A DNA stretch of 5,739 bases from Thermoleophilia bacterium (GTDB lineage Bacteria > Actinomycetota > Thermoleophilia > Gaiellales > Gaiellaceae). The DNA lies in contig JAICLM010000140.1 in NCBI GenBank assembly GCA_025927435.1, positions 1 through 5,739 of the forward strand, read 5' to 3'. The stretch's first letter is position 1, and every line of letters starts with the position of its first letter. Below the pieces are notes generated by a model. That model searched no databases. It saw only the letters and a list, made by a program, of their open reading frames with translations, and was not told the DNA's origin. Below are positions 4,824-5,739 of the stretch, piece after piece. Both the position numbers and the translations under genes were made by a program.

Positions 4824-5375
4824 ATGGTTACGACTTTACATACCCAGCTGGACCTCGTCCGCGACTACGTCAACACGTTCGATCTCGAGACCGGGATCGA
4901 CACGATCGGGACGCCCGACGAGCTCGCGCTGTGGCTCTCGGAGCAAGGACTGGTCGACGATTTCGTGGAGCCGACCGAGCAGGAGGTCGAGGACGCCCGC
5001 GCCGTGCGCGAGGCCATTCGCGAGCTTCTGCTGACGAACAACGGCGTCGAAGCCGACGCCGGCGCGGCCTCGAAGACGCTGGAGGAGGCCGGGCGCAAGG
5101 CGCGCCTCGGCGTCCGGTTCGAGGACGGCCGCCCCGTCCTCGAACCCGAGGACGACGGCACTCGCGGTGCGATCGGCCGCATCGTCGCGACGGTGGCCGA
5201 GCTGGCCCCGAGCGACGAGTGGAAGCGGCTGAAGACCTGCCGCGACGAGCACTGCCGCGTCGCCTTCTACGACCAGTCGCGCAACCGTTCGCGCGCCTGG
5301 TGCTCGATGGAGGTCTGCGGCAACCGCGAGAAGGCGCGGAGCTTCCGTCAGCGCCACGCGGCGAAGACGGCCTAG
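4824..5375 (+). CDS. CGNR zinc-finger, ABATE-domain putative transcriptional regulator
   Basis: 183 residues. The N-terminal part (about 8-130) matches the ABATE region (putative stress-induced transcription regulator, DUF1470 type): LDLVRDYVNTFDLETGIDTI, then TPDELALWL and a helix EVEDARAVREAIRELLL. The C-terminal part is a CGNR zinc finger, with Cys139-x4-Cys144 in CRDEHCRVAFYDQSRNRSRA and Cys160-x4-Cys165 in WCSMEVCGNREKARSFRQR, where CGNR is 165-168. All four presumed zinc ligands are present and the basic tail suits DNA binding. Length is normal for the family. Target genes and inducing signal are unknown for most members. The ATG at 4824 has no usable Shine-Dalgarno (CAAGAACG precedes it), so leaderless or weakly initiated translation is possible. 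It is divergent from the unknown minus-strand gene, with an inverted repeat between them, and converges on the LOG-like gene with shared CTAG stops. Confidence 0.92.
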   Translation: MVTTLHTQLDLVRDYVNTFDLETGIDTIGTPDELALWLSEQGLVDDFVEPTEQEVEDARAVREAIRELLLTNNGVEADAGAASKTLEEAGRKARLGVRFEDGRPVLEPEDDGTRGAIGRIVATVAELAPSDEWKRLKTCRDEHCRVAFYDQSRNRSRAWCSMEVCGNREKARSFRQRHAAKTA

Positions 5376-5739
5376 CCGGCCGAAGAAACCGCGGCCAGGG
5401 CGAGCTCGACGGCCCCGGCCGGCGTCTCCGCGCGTTGCGCACCGTCCACCTCCCAGCCCGGCTCGAGCACCACGACGGGCCGCCCGAGCGTCAGGGCGAA
5501 GCCGATCTCCGCGAGCGTGCCGTAACGACCGCCCACCGCGATCACCGCGTCGCCCGATGCGACGACGGCGAGGTTGCGCCCGTGCCCGATGCCGGTGACG
5601 ACGACGTGGTCGAGCCACGCGTTCGCGTCCGCCCGCGTCTCGCCGGGGAGGATCCCGATCGTCGTCCCGCCCGCGACCTTGGCACCGCGCGCAGCGGCGG
5701 CCATCACCTCACCGAGCCCACCGGTCACGACCGTGGCTC
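5372..5739 (-). CDS. TIGR00725/SLOG-family (LOG-like, Rossmann) protein, C-terminal part (5' end outside window)
   Basis: The reading frame stays open to the right edge; 121 complete codons are visible. An internal GTG at 5728 could be taken as a start, but the preceding in-frame codons read A-T-V before VTGGLGEVMAAAARGA, which is the usual core strand of the family, so the gene continues beyond the window. Motifs in order: TGGLGEVM, GILPGE, ANAWLD, GHGRN and VGGRYGTLAEIGFAL. The last is the TIGR00725 version of the LOG-type 'PGGxGTxxE' nucleotide-binding loop. Family knowledge: SLOG/LOG-like Rossmann proteins bind nucleotides or related ligands, and true LOG proteins release cytokinin-type bases from nucleoside monophosphates; TIGR00725 members are often misnamed lysine decarboxylases and their substrate is unsettled. 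Usual length is about 150-180 residues, so roughly a quarter is missing. The TAG stop shares CTAG with the convergent CGNR gene. Confidence 0.9.
   Translation of the reverse strand, partial: ATVVTGGLGEVMAAAARGAKVAGGTTIGILPGETRADANAWLDHVVVTGIGHGRNLAVVASGDAVIAVGGRYGTLAEIGFALTLGRPVVVLEPGWEVDGAQRAETPAGAVELALAAVSSAG

Noticed and set aside
4836..5618. Minus-strand open frame of 260 codons opposite the CGNR gene
   Set aside because: It overlaps two well supported genes, and the product is an arginine-rich shadow without motifs.

Overview
This GC-rich window comes from a compact bacterial chromosome. The gene families (an ECF sigma factor with a long C-terminal extension beside DGPF/YCII proteins, a CGNR zinc-finger regulator, a MrfA-type helicase with a DUF1998 region) and the GC-ending codons point to Actinomycetota. 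A Thermoleophilia-like lineage is possible, but that is inference from style and not from any marker gene.

Layout from left to right: (1) the 3' end of a probable SAM-dependent methyltransferase, whose stop overlaps (ATGA) the start of (2) a complete DEAH-box helicase of the MrfA/YprA type with a C-terminal cysteine cluster; (3) two tandem DGPF/YCII-domain proteins followed by (4) an ECF42-type sigma factor with a C-terminal TPR-like extension; (5) a small minus-strand gene of unknown function that converges on the sigma factor; (6) an 80-bp divergent promoter region with an inverted repeat; (7) a CGNR zinc-finger (ABATE-type) putative regulator on the plus strand; (8) the 3' part of a minus-strand LOG-like TIGR00725/SLOG-family gene that runs off the right edge.

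The most informative region is the DGPF-DGPF-sigma cassette. Each DGPF gene is preceded by the same bipartite element, TGTCGA-N17-CGTC, followed two bases later by AGAG; the two 33-bp copies match at 24 positions. This agrees with the promoter motif that I remember being reported for ECF42 sigma factors in Streptomyces (TGTCGA at -35, CGA/TC at -10). It suggests that the sigma factor drives its own cassette from two promoters, one giving a nearly leaderless first DGPF mRNA and one giving a short leader with a good Shine-Dalgarno. The sigma gene itself has no clear start codon: the only canonical one upstream of sigma region 2 lies 85 bp inside the preceding gene, while a strong GGAGG sits 7 bases before a GTA codon.

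Gene packing is extreme. Both convergent gene pairs (sigma/unknown and CGNR/LOG-like) terminate on a shared palindromic CTAG, so both genes of each pair use the same four bases for their TAG stops and no space is left for intergenic terminators. There are no RNA genes, mobile elements or CRISPR arrays that I can see. The longest stretch without a gene is about 80 bp.
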